Shown here: positions 10,287 to 22,307 of the stretch, piece after piece
How the letters are laid out: every line of letters starts with the position of its first letter
Position numbering within the stretch: the stretch's first letter is position 1
Assembly (NCBI GenBank): GCA_963693085.1
Contig: OY856412.1
Coordinates: 1,409,465,194-1,409,529,193 of the forward strand
Reading direction: 5' to 3'
From: Alisma plantago-aquatica
Lineage: Eukaryota > Streptophyta > Magnoliopsida > Alismatales > Alismataceae
Length of the DNA stretch: 64,000 bases
Translations under genes and position numbers: made by a program
Notes under the pieces: generated by a model
Told to the model about the DNA's origin: nothing
Databases searched by the model: none
What the model saw: only the letters and a program-made list of their open reading frames with translations

Positions 10287-11242
10287 CCCCCAACATAGTC
10301 TACGGCACAAGCTGGACGCTCTGCAGGATGGTAAATAAAGAATTTAACTCGAACCAGAGTGCCTTCACTTGAGACCATTATAGTTCACAGGTTGTGCCTT
10401 GGCGGTCATTTTCTGTTTGTTTATGCTTGTGTCATTTTGGGGGCTAATGCACCTTCGTTCATCAGGGCACTAAAACATTTCCTTCGGGAGATTAGCGAAC
10501 TTAGTGATGTCTTATTAACAAACATATGGCGTATGATTCACCTACTTTTAAGAAACGGTGATCGTTGTCTCACTCCCAAAGAAATGGAAGCAGAGAACTG
10601 CTAGTTATGTTGTACTATGCCGTGGTTTGGTTCACTGGATAGGATTAGAAAGGATTGATAAACAACGAAGGATCGGACAGAAATGTTGTGACAGAGGATG
10701 CGAATCCGTGTTTGGATGCGACAGGTAAGGACTCTGGAACACTTTTCAGGAGGGGGAGTCCAGCATTCCCGTGCTCGTTCATCATTGTCTGAGTGCACAG
10801 AGAGCAGATTATTAGTTCTGGATGTACATCGGAGACACTCAGACCAGAGGAGACAAAATAAAAATAAAATGAAGTACGTACAAGCTGGAAGGTCTGTGAG
10901 TAGTAGAAGAAAAATAAGGTGAGGAAGGGGAGCCCAACATGCCGCTGAAGTTGCGCGATGACAAACACTCCAACAGGAAGACATATTTGACCGATCTCAT
11001 TATCTGGTATGAGTTAAGACGTCAATCTCTAGAAAGAACCTCCATATGATCACTTCCAAGAAACAAAACAAGAGATGGATTCAAAAAGACAACGCAGCAA
11101 TGAAAAAGAAACAAAGGAACAAAAACAGATCTGCTGAAAGTTAGACGAATTGGGAGTCCGAAGCTGAAGGCCATTCATGTCAGATAGTTTAGCACTGTTA
11201 GCTGCATAATCAAGAGACGATCTTGGCAGTAGAGCGTCAAGC
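10287..11242. other. Intergenic flank of the hAT element, no firm gene
   Basis: No domain is recognised. Read on the minus strand, an open frame starts with ATG at 11242-11244 (MLDALLPRSSLDYAANSAKL) and runs to 11050. Before the hAT insertion this ATG followed a CT-rich stretch and a TATAAA-like sequence now at about 15.2-15.3 kb, so it could be a first exon. Its later part is rich in F, S and C and looks non-coding. The block from 10630 begins TTTGGTTCACTGGATAGG, which resembles the end of some DNA transposons, but no matching partner was confirmed. Confidence 0.35.
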
Positions 11243-11250
11243 ATCACAGG
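11243..11250. repeat. 8-bp target-site duplication, left copy
   Basis: ATCACAGG, repeated exactly at 15188-15195 on the other side of the hAT element. Confidence 0.9.
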
Positions 11251-12486
11251 CTGTGGCGTAGCTAGGTGGGGGCTGTCGGGCTGAAGCCCCGCCAAACTAC
11301 CCCAAATTAGTATCTTATATATGCTCTATCGTCTATTGTGAGCCATAAAAGTCGGACACGTTAGAAGCTACCGGGCAATTTAGAAAATACCAAACCAATA
11401 TGGATAGCCAGTGATCGTTCGTCCTTGGTCAACTTTGGATCCCAACGCTCGGCCAAACTCAATGGAGGGATTTAATAATAAAATGTAAACCACGTATCGG
11501 ACTTTTTTAGAATTTTGGGTTTGTGAATAACAGTACGCAGCGGGAGCCGAGAGAGCCGCAGGGCGTCGTTCCCGATTCCTTCCCTGCGAGAGCCGCAGCG
11601 CATCGTTCCCGATTGCTTTCCCTGCGTCCTGCGTCTGGCGTCCGCACTCCGCACCCCAGAAGGAGATCGGCTACTTGCCATTGCCTCCGTTCTGCTTTCA
11701 ACACAGATTGTCCTCTCCCCAAATCACTAGTAATAGACAACCAATGATTCAAGGATCTCAATTCCAGGAGATTGGAAACTGGTCTATACTTCACGTCTTT
11801 ATTGGTCGGCCGCACTGTTAACAGTTTCTATTTTCTACCGTCATCATCACAAGGTTCATAACTCAATGGTAAGGAACTGAGGATATCCAGACTTAATTAG
11901 TGTTGCCTTGTACATAGTACACGACGACACAATAATACAGCATACTCTTCAGTCATCACATAGTGAAAAAAGTAACAATATTCATCACGTCTACAAGAAT
12001 AACGCCGCCACATTCGGCTTCGAGGGAGTAGCAACAACAAATTAGACTTCTACCTTTTGAATTGACAATTGATCCAGGACACATTTTGATCTCCATTCTA
12101 AGTCTGTTGCTCGCCTATCATCATCCTATTGCTTGGAGGTATGCAACCTAATAAAAATAATTTCACTTTCTTCTAATTTTTTATGATTCACATGTTAATA
12201 TTGAACATATTCCTATATCAATTTATGTATTTCTTTAATAAAACCTAGTATTTGATCACGGTCAGTCAACTAATAAAACAACTACGATACTTGTAACTGT
12301 AATAGTTTACATCTGATATGCATTGATATTATGTTTTTTCGTGTCCAAAATTTAATTCTTGATTCATGCTTTCTATTCTAAAACTAATCTAGGACATCAT
12401 ATTAATTTTTAATTACACTAGATAGTGACTTTTATATAGTTTTATTTACTATAATATTTGATATACCACTTTAGGTATATAGAAAA

Positions 12487-14955
12487 TGAAAAAGTTCTAT
12501 AAATCTATCACACTGGATGGCGAGCAAGCGAGGAGTTTAACATCTGATATGAATACATCTGTACCAAAGAAATCTCGTGTAGATATTGAGCTCAATCCAA
12601 ATGATTATAATTGATCCCAGACTTCGAAAATCGATTGAACAATATAAAATATAAATTCGAGACCAAGTAAGGAGGGAGTATTTATTGTAGGGTCCAAATC
12701 AGCCGTTTGGTCATAACTTTCCTAGCAAACAATATGGAAAACAAAGGAGGAGTTTCCAAGAAACATGGTTCAAGAAGTTTGATTGGTTGGAATATAGTAT
12801 GGAAAGAGAGGCTGCTTATTTTTTCTATTGCTATCTCTTTAACCAATCAAAAGGGGACACATTTACGAATAATGCCTTCACCAAAATAGGCTTCAATAAC
12901 TGGAAGAAAGCAATTGAAAATTTCAATGAACATGTCAGTGCCGCTAGCAGTGCTCATTGCAGGGCAAGGTTGCATTGCGAGGATTTCAAGAATCAAAGAC
13001 AAAGTGTATCACACTTGTTATCTACTTGTAGTAGAGAGATGGAGATTGCATACAGAGCTCATCTGACTACAATATTACATGTAGTTATATTTCTCCTATT
13101 GCAAGGTCTGGCTTTTCGTGGTCATAATGAATCTTCTAGTTCAAGTAATAGAGGAAATTTTTTGACATTAGTGCAGTATACCAAAGATAATAATTGTGAA
13201 GTTGCATGTGTGCTTAATGAAAATGCTCCTGGAAATAACCCAATGACATCTGCATTCATTCAAAAGGACTTGGTAAAGGCTTGTGCAGATCAAACAATAC
13301 TAACTATTATTGAAGAGCTTGGCGATAGTTATTTCTCTCTACTTGTTGATGAATCAAGGGATGCATCAATAAAAGAACAAATGGTTGTTATTGTGAGGTT
13401 AGTATCTTTTGTATGCTCTTAATTTAAAGTTTAAAGTTCCATGATAATAATACAATTCGTAATTCACATAAATTTTCTCATATAGGTTTGTGAATAAGAA
13501 AGGAAAAATTATTGAAAGGTTTATCGGTGTTGAACATGTTACAGATACCACAGCTTCTTAATTAAAGACCGCTTTAGATAATTTGTTTGCTTGTCATGGC
13601 TTAAGCATGTCTAGACTAAGAGGACAAGGATATGATGGAGCCTCTAATATGAGAGGTGAATTTAATGGATTAAAGACATTGATACTAAATGAAAATCCAT
13701 ATGCATTTTATATCCATTGCTTTTCTCACCAATTACAATTAGTGGTTGTTGTTGTTGCAAAGGACACTTTATCTGTGAGTGATTTTTTTAATTATACAAC
13801 CTTGATTGTAATCATGGCTAGTTCTTCTTGTAAAAGAAAAGATGCATTGCTTCTCAAACATCATGATAGAATTATGGAAAAATTAGAGAAGAATGAAATT
13901 TTTCCAGGAAAAGGCAAAAATCAATAAACTAGTCTAGCAAGACCTGGTGACACTCGGTGGGGATCACATCATACAACCCTAATCCAAATCTTTACAATGT
14001 GGGATTCAGTAATTGAGGTACTAGAAAATGTTTCTCATGATGGAACTAATTCTTCTAATAGAGGCAAAGCTTCAGGGTTGATACAAAAAAGGAGACTTTT
14101 GAATTTGCATTTATCTTGTTCATTATGATGAAGGTCTTGGCTTTAACTAATGAGTTGTCTCATGCTTTACAAAGGAAGCATAAAAATATTGTGAATGCCA
14201 TGGTGTTGACTGCATAAATTAAAGAACTATTGCAAGATTTGAGAGATTGTGGTTGGGGTGCACTATTGGAAGATGTAAACTAATTTTATGTCATGAAGTC
14301 TATTCCAATACCAAATATGAAAGATAAAATACCTACAAGAGGTTCTTCAAGGCATGGGGGACAATGGGCAACTTATTACAACCATTATCATGTTGAGGTA
14401 TTTAATATTGTGATTGACTCAATACCTGATGAGATAAATAGTCGATTCAGTGAGACTTCTATAGAGTTGTTAAGATGCATTGCTTGTCTTGATCCAAGAG
14501 ATTCTTTTTCGAGATTTGATTCTGAAAAGCTGGTTCGACTTGCTGAAATTTACTCTGATGATTTCTCTATATATGACCGTGCAATTTTAAAAGATCAACT
14601 TGGAATATATATTAATGTTATGAGAAGAAAGCTTGAATTTTTAGATTGCGATGATCTTGCCAGCCTTGCTATGAAGATGGTACAAACTGAAGAACATCTA
14701 GTTTTCCCTTTAGTTTACCGTCATATAGAACTAGCATTGATACTTCTGGTGGCAACAACAACAGTTGAAAGAGCTTTCTCAGCAATGAACATCGTCAAGA
14801 TAGAATTGTGTAACAAGATAAGTGATGATTGGTTAAATAACTTGATGGTATGCTACATTGAGAGAGACATGTTTATGGAAGTTGGTGATGAAAATATTTT
14901 ACAACATTTTCAGAATATGAAGACAAATCGAATTCAACTCTCTTATTTAATTTAA
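12487..14955 (+). pseudogene. hAT transposase (ZMYM1/Tip100-like), decayed
   Basis: Starts with ATG at 12487 (MKKFYKSITLDGEQARSLTS). It continues into a TTF-type/DUF4371-like N-terminal part (SFQETWFKKFDWLEYSMERE, about 12750-12820), where it needs one frame change near 12610 and crosses TAA and TAG stops before 12690. Open frames follow at 12787-13422, 13583-13927 and 14293-14955. Visible catalytic-region motifs are LLVDESRDAS (first D), RGQGYDGASNMRGE (second D) and the C-terminal hAT dimerisation block with TTVERAFSAMN, whose E belongs to the D-D-E set. An 88-bp intron fits between 13398 (GT) and 13485 (AG), joining the open frame to FVNKKGK. The stretch 13928-14290 holds further stops and a shift. 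The intact protein would cut and rejoin DNA at the element's ends in the nucleus. Confidence 0.85.
13398..13485 (+). other. Inferred intron in the hAT transposase
   Basis: GT at 13398 and AG at 13485, with an AT-rich interior. Removing it joins VVIVR to FVNKKGK in one frame, as expected for this transposase family. There is no transcript evidence. Confidence 0.6.
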
Positions 14956-15187
14956 TCATATGTTTCACATGTATTTTTAATTTCAAAACATGTTATTGAC
15001 ATGTCAAACTGATTGTAATCATTTTTTTATATTTGTTTCTTATTTACTCATTAGTAATATACTCGGATATCTTTATTAGGTTTATACTTATCTACTTCAC
15101 ATAATAAACAAATATCAACAATATCAACTTTAGTCAGGACTCGTTTTGCTCAGCCCCCCCTATTATGATTTTCTGGATCTGCCACTG

Positions 15188-15195
15188 ATCACAGG
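15188..15195. repeat. 8-bp target-site duplication, right copy
   Basis: ATCACAGG, the exact partner of 11243-11250. Confidence 0.9.
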
Positions 15196-15540
15196 CGACG
15201 GAGGGAGGGGGTAATTGGGAGTTAGGGTGGAGACTCAAGAGTTGGGGGGTCGAGAGGAAGAGGTGGAGTGTTTATACTGAGCTACTCCCATGGGGGGTGC
15301 GCACAACTCGTCAACCCCATTCGTTTGGGACTCGTGTTCCGTAGGGCTACAAATCCTAACGTAGAATTTGCGGAAACAAACATAGGAAAGCATATGTTAG
15401 CAGGATTTGAATCATATCCTGCACAAAATCTTCTAAACCAAACGTGACGTACGGACAAAAAACGAAGAATAATAGAAATATAATAGAATCCAAAGAAACA
15501 CAACTAGAACCAAACTGAACAATAAATTACTATATACAAT
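15196..15540. other. Right flank of the hAT element, no firm gene
   Basis: Before the hAT insertion this was continuous with the DNA left of 11243. On the minus strand it contains AGTATAAACACTCC (about 15270) followed by a CT-rich stretch up to the insertion. That is compatible with a promoter and leader for the small frame starting at 11244, but also with chance. The rest is non-coding. Confidence 0.35.
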
Positions 15541-15556
15541 TAAACCATAAGCAAGA

Positions 15557-15799
15557 CTACATTTGGCCGGCATGATGATTGTGGTTGCGACCAGCTGGTA
15601 TAAGGTGGGTAATCAGGAAATGAATGTTGTAGATCAAAACGGCAATGGCAATGAGGATAATTACGAGGAGCATTCCGAAGGTCATCTTAACCAGCAACCT
15701 TGTGAAGTTAAGTGCAATTGTCTTCGCACGCCCGAAACTCTCCTGGTTAGCCACTGCGCTCTCTTGCGCTGGACAACCGAAATCTTCAAGGGACTCCAT
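15557..15799 (-). CDS. Small single-pass membrane protein, copy 1 (80 aa)
   Basis: I do not recognise this gene in any named family. It is supported because a diverged copy with the same layout lies on the plus strand at 22308-22547: about 36 of 79 aligned residues match, with one single-residue gap. Layout: a polar N-terminus with PAQES (residues 10-14), a basic RLLVKM segment (34-39), one hydrophobic helix (about 42-64, GMLLVIILIAIA then IHFLI), and a short His/Asn-rich tail (AGRNHNHH). The conserved residues fall in these same blocks, which suggests selection on the protein. There is no clear N-terminal signal peptide; the helix would act as a membrane anchor, topology unknown. It is an uninterrupted single frame with a TAG stop. 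The start was chosen because both copies begin M-x-S-[LI]-E at the same distance from the shared motifs. The long antisense frame at 15563-15826 is a shadow. Function unknown. Confidence 0.65.
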   Translation of the reverse strand: MESLEDFGCPAQESAVANQESFGRAKTIALNFTRLLVKMTFGMLLVIILIAIAVLIYNIHFLITHLIPAGRNHNHHAGQM

Positions 15800-15978
15800 T
15801 ATATGAAGCAGGTTTGTGAACTGTGATATGGTGTTCTGTGATGAAGTGGAGCTGGGAACTGGGGGACTGGATACACGGAGACGACAATGGTGCTAGAGAG
15901 CGCTGTGTCTGGGATACTGAATATACAAACAAGTTTTACTTAACAATATACAGTATACGCAATAAGCGACAGAGGCTA

Positions 15979-15992
15979 GGATATATATGCCC
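15979..15992 (-). promoter_or_regulatory. TATA box of membrane-protein copy 1
   Basis: On the minus strand this reads GGGCATATATATCC inside GGTGGGCATATATAT, about 180 bp upstream of the ATG at 15799. Copy 2 has GGTGGGTATATATG at almost the same distance from its own ATG, so the match in sequence and spacing supports both as core promoters. Confidence 0.55.
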
Positions 15993-15999
15993 ACCGCAC

Positions 16000-18900
16000 G
16001 ATTTCTTTCCATTATTCACATGTAGCGGAGATGGAAATTCAAATATATTCCTTCCTTATATACGAACACAGTGACACTATCCGTGCGCATTATATTTCTT
16101 TAAGGTTCCTGTGCATTATATATGTAATTACCCTTTTCCACTTAACTTCAGATTTTATTACAAATACACATCTTAGATGTCATACTGGTTGTCGTCCATG
16201 GGCTCACCATGCACAAGTACAACCATGAGTCATTTGCTGGATCTTTTGTTGGCAGTGGCACCCAACCTGCAACACAAACCACTAGCCGTTGCATGAGCCT
16301 AACCTGATTGATGATCATCACCAATTCACCATACTATGAATGGGGCTATTTCCTTTCAACGTTTGTGTCACTCCCCTACCCTGCCACTGTCATAAATTGC
16401 CTTTTTTCACCCCATGTGTCATTATTGACGTATGAAGTCATCGGTTTATTTTTTTTATTGTGTACATGTACTGATGTACTACTAAGTGTATCATTTAATT
16501 TGGGGTTGCATTATAAACAGGAAAGGGGAAGTCTAATTATTGTGTAAAACATAATCACACGTTCCACTCTTTTGATGCTATTCAGTGCTGTGTATCTATT
16601 CTGACTAGGTTCACTTACTATCATTTTTATAGTGTATATGGATTTTGCTTTTTTACTATGTAGGATGCATTCCTTAATATTTATTTCCTAGAATATACCC
16701 ACTATCAAATTCCAAAAAAACACGTACATTTACGGTGTGTGTGTTATAGTGTGAGAAGGCAAGTATATTGGGGACTAGAATCAAATGTGACTACATATAA
16801 ATTGATCCCGGTGAAGGTCATGTATACCAAATTGTGTGTCTATTTCTGTGACAACATCCACATACTTCTATAATAGGATGCAGATACAGTTGATAGTTGT
16901 ATCTATCGTTGTTTGGTGAATATCAATTGTCTAAGCTTATCTGAATATGCGTACGGAGTACAAACTCTTATATTCCGTTAGCTTTTGATTTGTCATCCAA
17001 TATATAAGTTTCTTTGAATAATATGCACTTAAATTTAGTCTGAATAAAGAATTAATAAATGGTACTTAGTTGTTATATAATAATTGGTGTATGCTAAGGA
17101 ATAACCTAGGCATGATTTTCAATGGTATATGGAGATAATGGATAAAATAGAATTAGAACGTTGGCAGTGAGAATTAGGTAGAAGATGATGTGTACACAGA
17201 ACCATTTGAACCAATCATGTTCACTATTAATTGGCGTGTTCCATCTGGTAGAATACGAGTCAAAGATTATGTCAAGAGAGATGGAGGTTAGAACATTAAT
17301 GATAAGAGTTGTCTCACATCTAATATTTTTCCCTCATATTAATTACGAATGTGTAAGCATAGAAAAATCTGGACATCTAGCTTAATGAAAGGAAAAAAAG
17401 AAAAGGACATCAAGGTCTTTTCAACGGTGGAAATGTAAGGATTATCAAAATTGTACATTATAGATAAGTTGATTTAAGAAAATATTACATATTTGGTGTG
17501 GTGCCATTTTCTAACATACGAAGGGATAGGAACCTTGATTTGTTTGTGTGGACACCCATTTTTAGTCCCCAAGAATCAGAAAGCCTTGTTACATTTGGAT
17601 TTGAATTTGAGCCATTTAATTTACTTCTTTTTAACAATTTAAAGATATAGATTATCAACTATCAAATCATAGACCTAGACATGATCAATTAAAGATGATT
17701 CAGTCAATGAACTAAGTTTACCCATGTTTAGCCAAAGGTTACCAAAAGTCACATGAAAGTGAGATATCATAGAGGACATTGTGGGTCCACATTGCCCATT
17801 CGAGAGATATTAGGACATGACAAGATATATTATGTATTATTCATTAGAACAAAGACCATGAGGCATTTTTTCTAAACATATGGCCAGACGTCATAAAAGA
17901 TTCCAAACCATGATGATTAGTTTATATCTCATGAGTTCTCACAAAAATATCATAATCTCTCTATGATCATGATCAAAGTCACAAACTCAACAAAATATCT
18001 TGCAATGGAAAGTGTCAATCCAAAATGAAAACCTTTTCAGTATACACTCCATCTAGACTACTTGGTTGAAGAAATAGGAAAATTATTAGATTGCATAAGA
18101 TCCTAATTCAAGGAAAAAAACAATTTTCACACACATACCAATAAACCTAGCCATTTGGTAAACCCATATCCAGACAATACTAACTTATTATGGGAGGCCA
18201 TCAGAGGATTTCCTTTATAACACATGTTCAAAAATAACTACAATAACCAAAAAACATATGCCTTACCATGAAATTATGATAAAGCATGACAACAAGGGAA
18301 TCATAATGATGTACACTCGCCCTGAAGTAGATTTGAATTTATTGGAATGACATACCTTTATCCTCCCATTTTTTATTAATTATCATAGAATTTTGTATAA
18401 TATCCAAGGTGATTGCACTTCCACAAGTCGCTTATCATGAAATATCACAAAAACACTTTTTGAGTAAGACTTCTAGGTACCTCTCAAGCCTCTCCCCTAT
18501 ACTTTCTTTCATTCATATGATATCATGAATGTGATGATGTGAAATGCCACTCAAACAATAAATAAAGGATCCAAACCTCTTTAAATCAGACTACTTGTGA
18601 TTCATTAATAAATTTCAAAATAGAAGAGCTTGGAATCTAGAGATAACACCCCCATATCATCCTTTATTGACACTTATGGTCCATGCCATGAAGGTTCAAG
18701 GAATATGCAATCCTTGATGAGATAAGTTAAATTATAGGGATCCTACTTCATTTACTCTAAGAGAATATGGTGAAGGATGAACTCTTTCAACTCTGTGATT
18801 TATAAGTGAACTAAAACTTACCATAACAATGTAAGTTTCAACTCCCAACTCCTCCTTATACCATTACCAAGTGGAATGACAATATCAACACGAAAATCAA

Positions 18901-19800
18901 TGAATAATTCATTTTATATTCATAATGTGGATTTGAGATATTGTATGCATTTCACCATTGGAAAGGTTTTTTTAAATTTGATCATTCATTCTTATCTCCT
19001 CAAGATGGAGAATAATGATATCATGTGCATGAAAGGTTTTAAATCAATTCCTTGACCAGATCATGGGTTATGTAATTTTGTTATCCAATTGATTTTTAAG
19101 AGTTTTACTATTCCTTCAATATTTTCTACCTTAAACATGGTGGCGACTCCTCTTGTGATCTCATTCTCTACTTCAATCCAATCCATAAAAAATCCCATAT
19201 GTTATCACTCTACAAATGAATTATGGCAACTCATTTGGGACAGCAACAAAGTTTCTAGTCATACAAGGAGAGTAAATGATTGATTTTGCACATATTTACA
19301 CCCTAACATACTTGGCACACTATAGAAGCATGCCTTATATGAATTTTAGAATTGAATGCATGTACCTCTATTGCCCTTTGCTATGGATCAATAAATTTTA
19401 AGGTGAATAATATACCCTACTACAATGGACACTCTTTACTCATGTCCTACATTTTTATCTAGAAAAATATTTGCCAAATTGTCTCCTCTTTAAGCTCTAT
19501 CGGTACCCATGACATATAACTCATGAACTTAATTTTGTTTGTGACAAATTACATACGTGTTATATCTTCAATGTTGGTAAAATTGAGTTGTATAAATATA
19601 AGCATTGAATAGATAAGCAAATGATCCAATGATATTATTTTTAGAATGATAATGTTATTTGTGAGACTATATGTCTTACAAATATGTACTGTGAGAACAA
19701 GACAAAGTAATAAGAGATTTTATGCATAAATAAAATAGAAATGCCTTTATGAATTGATAGTAAATAGAAATATGGGATAATATGCAAGTATTAAAGAGAA
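16000..19800. other. AT-rich intergenic DNA, no gene seen
   Basis: About 3.8 kb without a convincing gene. The short open frames (for example 16308-16547, 17185-17385, 19089-19283) have no recognisable domain, no partner elsewhere in the window and AT-driven composition. Parts of 17.5-19.3 kb may be very old transposon remains, but I could not match a motif. Confidence 0.5.
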
Positions 19801-19806
19801 AATAAG

Positions 19807-20612
19807 ATGTGTGGTGTTTTGGATAATTAAAAGAGTAATTATCTAGACATTATTGGCAATAGAATGTTTGAGGCATCAAATATCTTTATTTTGATCTAAC
19901 TTTTGGTATACATACAAATAATAAGGAAAGAAAGAGAATTCTAGAATTTGAGGAAAAAGGATGTTTCATTAGGTAATGGTAAATATTTTAAATAGAATGT
20001 TTAAAAGAGCATGTGTGGTGTTTGAATAATTAAAAGTGTAGTTATTCAACCATTATTGGTAGTACAATGTTTGAGGCATCCAATAGTTTTATTCTGATCA
20101 AACTTTTGGTATACATAGAAATAATAAGGAAAGAAAGAGAATTCTAGAATTTGAGGAAAAGGATGTTTCATGAGATAATGGTAATTTTTTTAAATGGAAT
20201 GTTTAAAAGAGCATGTTTTGTATATAAAAGGCCTCCCAATAAATTCCATGCACTAGATATAAATTGGGAAAGGTATTAGTATGTGTGGTGTTTCATGAGG
20301 TAATGGTAAATATTTTAAATAGAATGTTTAAAAGAGCATGTGTGGTGTTTGAATAATTAAAAGAGTAGTTATTCAACCATTATTGGTAGTACAATGTTTG
20401 AGGCATCAAATAGTTTTATTCTAATCTAACTTTTGGTATACATAGAAATAATAAGGAAAGAAAGAGAATTCTAGAATTTGAGGAAAAGGATGTTTCATGA
20501 GATAATGGTAATTTTTTTAAATGGAATTTTTAAAAGAGCATGTTTTGTATATAAAAGGCCACCCAATAAATTCCATGCACTAGATATAAATTGGGAAATG
20601 TATTAGTATTTT
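19807..20612. repeat. Three-copy tandem repeat (about 200 and 328 bp)
   Basis: A block starting ATGTGTGGTGTTT and running through GAATAATTAAAAG, TTGAGGCATC, TTTTGGTATACATA and GAATTCTAGAATTTGAGG occurs at about 19807, 20008 and 20336. Copies two and three are ~328 bp long and near-identical because they also carry a tail with GTATATAAAAGGCC and CACTAGATATAAATTGGG; copy one lacks the tail and is ~200 bp. The palindrome GAATTCTAGAATTTG and the TATATAAAA motif are kept. The near-identity of copies two and three implies a recent duplication. No coding potential. Confidence 0.8.
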
Positions 20613-20680
20613 TCCTTGAAATAAAGTTCTTTGATTTAAGGGATATATCAAAATAGATATACATTACTTGATTTTATGGG

Positions 20681-20691
20681 TATATACATAC

Positions 20692-20729
<38 letters not shown>

Positions 20730-20741
20730 GTATATATATGT
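20681..20741. repeat. TA/TATG microsatellite
   Basis: Run of TA dinucleotides broken by TATG/CATA steps. Confidence 0.85.
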
Positions 20742-22120
20742 GTTCAAAATACATATGTGTAAAATAATTTTTGATAGTATTAGTGCACAACAACTACATA
20801 TTCGTTACTTTTTTTATTTTATTTGAATAGAATATTGTTGTTTTAGATTATCATTGTTATTATTTTCATTCAATATGTACAACTTCATAAATTTTGTTTA
20901 TAATGCTAGTATGCCTAATAGAAGAAAAAAATCACAATATGGTGCAATGTGATTTGGTGTCATTAGCAACAACTTTTTAGTGGTGTGAATATAATTTCTC
21001 ATATTATGCTACAAATATGATGTTTTATTTTTCTATCATGGTATGGTTTTAATTTTGATATATATGCCACCATATCCACACCATCGGTTCACATGATCAA
21101 AACTAAATATTTGAATTTATATATAGTAACTTAGTGGTTCTTATTCCCACACAAACTCACCGAATCACCATCTTGCAATACAACCTCATTTCATACATGC
21201 ATGTATCTCAAGATAAAATAGATTCCATTTTACAAATTTAATATTATGATTAAATTTTAGGCAACATTGGCTTTTATATATGTTGTATTATTATGTAAGC
21301 AACGACCCTTAACAACTTTTCTTATATTATATCTTCAGAATATATATCTTCTACTTCGACATCTTATTTGTAGCATCTTGGATGCGTTTTAACTATCTCT
21401 GAAGAGAAAATATAAGTGTTGTACAATTTTATTATGAAAGATATCTTACCTAATGCAATGGCGTCGATGTTACCATGACCCACGACAGATATGGGTGGCA
21501 CATGTACCTATTGGATCAACAGACAGTGACGTGGTACTCAAAATTGAGTAAGATGGATTTGTGTCAAAAGAAATACGCCGCAGATACAATTAAATTTCGC
21601 TTGTGCATTTTCTATAGCTTTTGTTGGCAAAGCCCCAAATCAAATGATACTAATGAGTGGGGCACATGGCTGTAATGTTTTGACACAACATTGGAAAATA
21701 AACTCCCACATTCATATTATGTCGATACACGCCGATACATAAGGTGCAACGGCGTATTTGCCGGTTGTGTACCAACGCAAGATTTGATAATCGAGTGATC
21801 GTTGCGATCAATGCCCGTAGACGAATAAAATATAAAAATATGTTTTCTGTAATAAATTTTGAAGCAGTAAGATCGAAAAAGATAACAAGTGTTAAGTCGG
21901 AAAGGAATCATAAAATGGAATATGCTATGTGGACACCATTTTATGACTCAAAGCAAAACTCAAGTCACTCTCTAACACAAAATAAAATACATACTAAATA
22001 AAATATATTATTTCATTTAAATGTGTCTTTATTTTGTGGTTAAAAATAACTTCAATTCCACTTTGAATCCTAAGATATGGTCACAAAGGAAACATCCTGA
22101 TAAAAGTGGAAAGAAAGCCT
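20742..22120. other. AT-rich intergenic DNA, no gene seen
   Basis: No domain, no RNA gene and no repeat unit was recognised. Small frames at 21475-22001 have no visible homologue in this window. Confidence 0.45.
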
Positions 22121-22134
22121 GGTGGGTATATATG
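22121..22134 (+). promoter_or_regulatory. TATA box of membrane-protein copy 2
   Basis: GGTGGGTATATATG, about 180 bp upstream of the ATG at 22308. The same GGTGGG[CT]ATATATA context lies at the same distance upstream of copy 1 on the other strand. Confidence 0.55.
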
Positions 22135-22307
22135 TATTTCCACCATCGCTTGTTTTATATATGGTATAGCTTCACTTTCGACATTAATATCTATTGCATA
22201 TACACTCTATAACTATTTTCGACATTGTACACCATACCTCTGTTTTCTTTCACGGATCTCTTTTGTCTTGGAAAGCAATATTGTAATTCAACAAGCCAGC
22301 TTCATCA

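Larger units (their letters stand above)
11251..15187 (+). mobile_element. hAT DNA transposon (Tip100-like), full length, inactive
   Basis: The 3,937-bp element is flanked by a perfect 8-bp duplication, ATCACAGG (11243-11250 and 15188-15195), the size typical of hAT elements. Its ends are imperfect inverted repeats: CTGTGGCGTAGCTAG at the left, and the reverse complement of CTGGATCTGCCACTG at the right, matching at 10 of 15 positions. Inside is one plus-strand transposase gene of the ZMYM1-like/Tip100 group, broken by several stops and frame changes. Both ends and the duplication survive, so the copy could in principle still have been mobilised in trans, although the left inverted repeat is diverged. 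Confidence 0.9.

Noticed and set aside
10630..15440. Outer DNA transposon with TTTGGTT ends enclosing the hAT element
   Set aside because: The left (TTTGGTTCACTGGATAGG) and right (reverse complement GTTTGGTTTAGAAG) ends share only about eight bases and no duplication was confirmed.
15563..15826. 87-residue plus-strand frame
   Set aside because: Antisense shadow of the 80-residue gene; its translation has no counterpart at the second copy.
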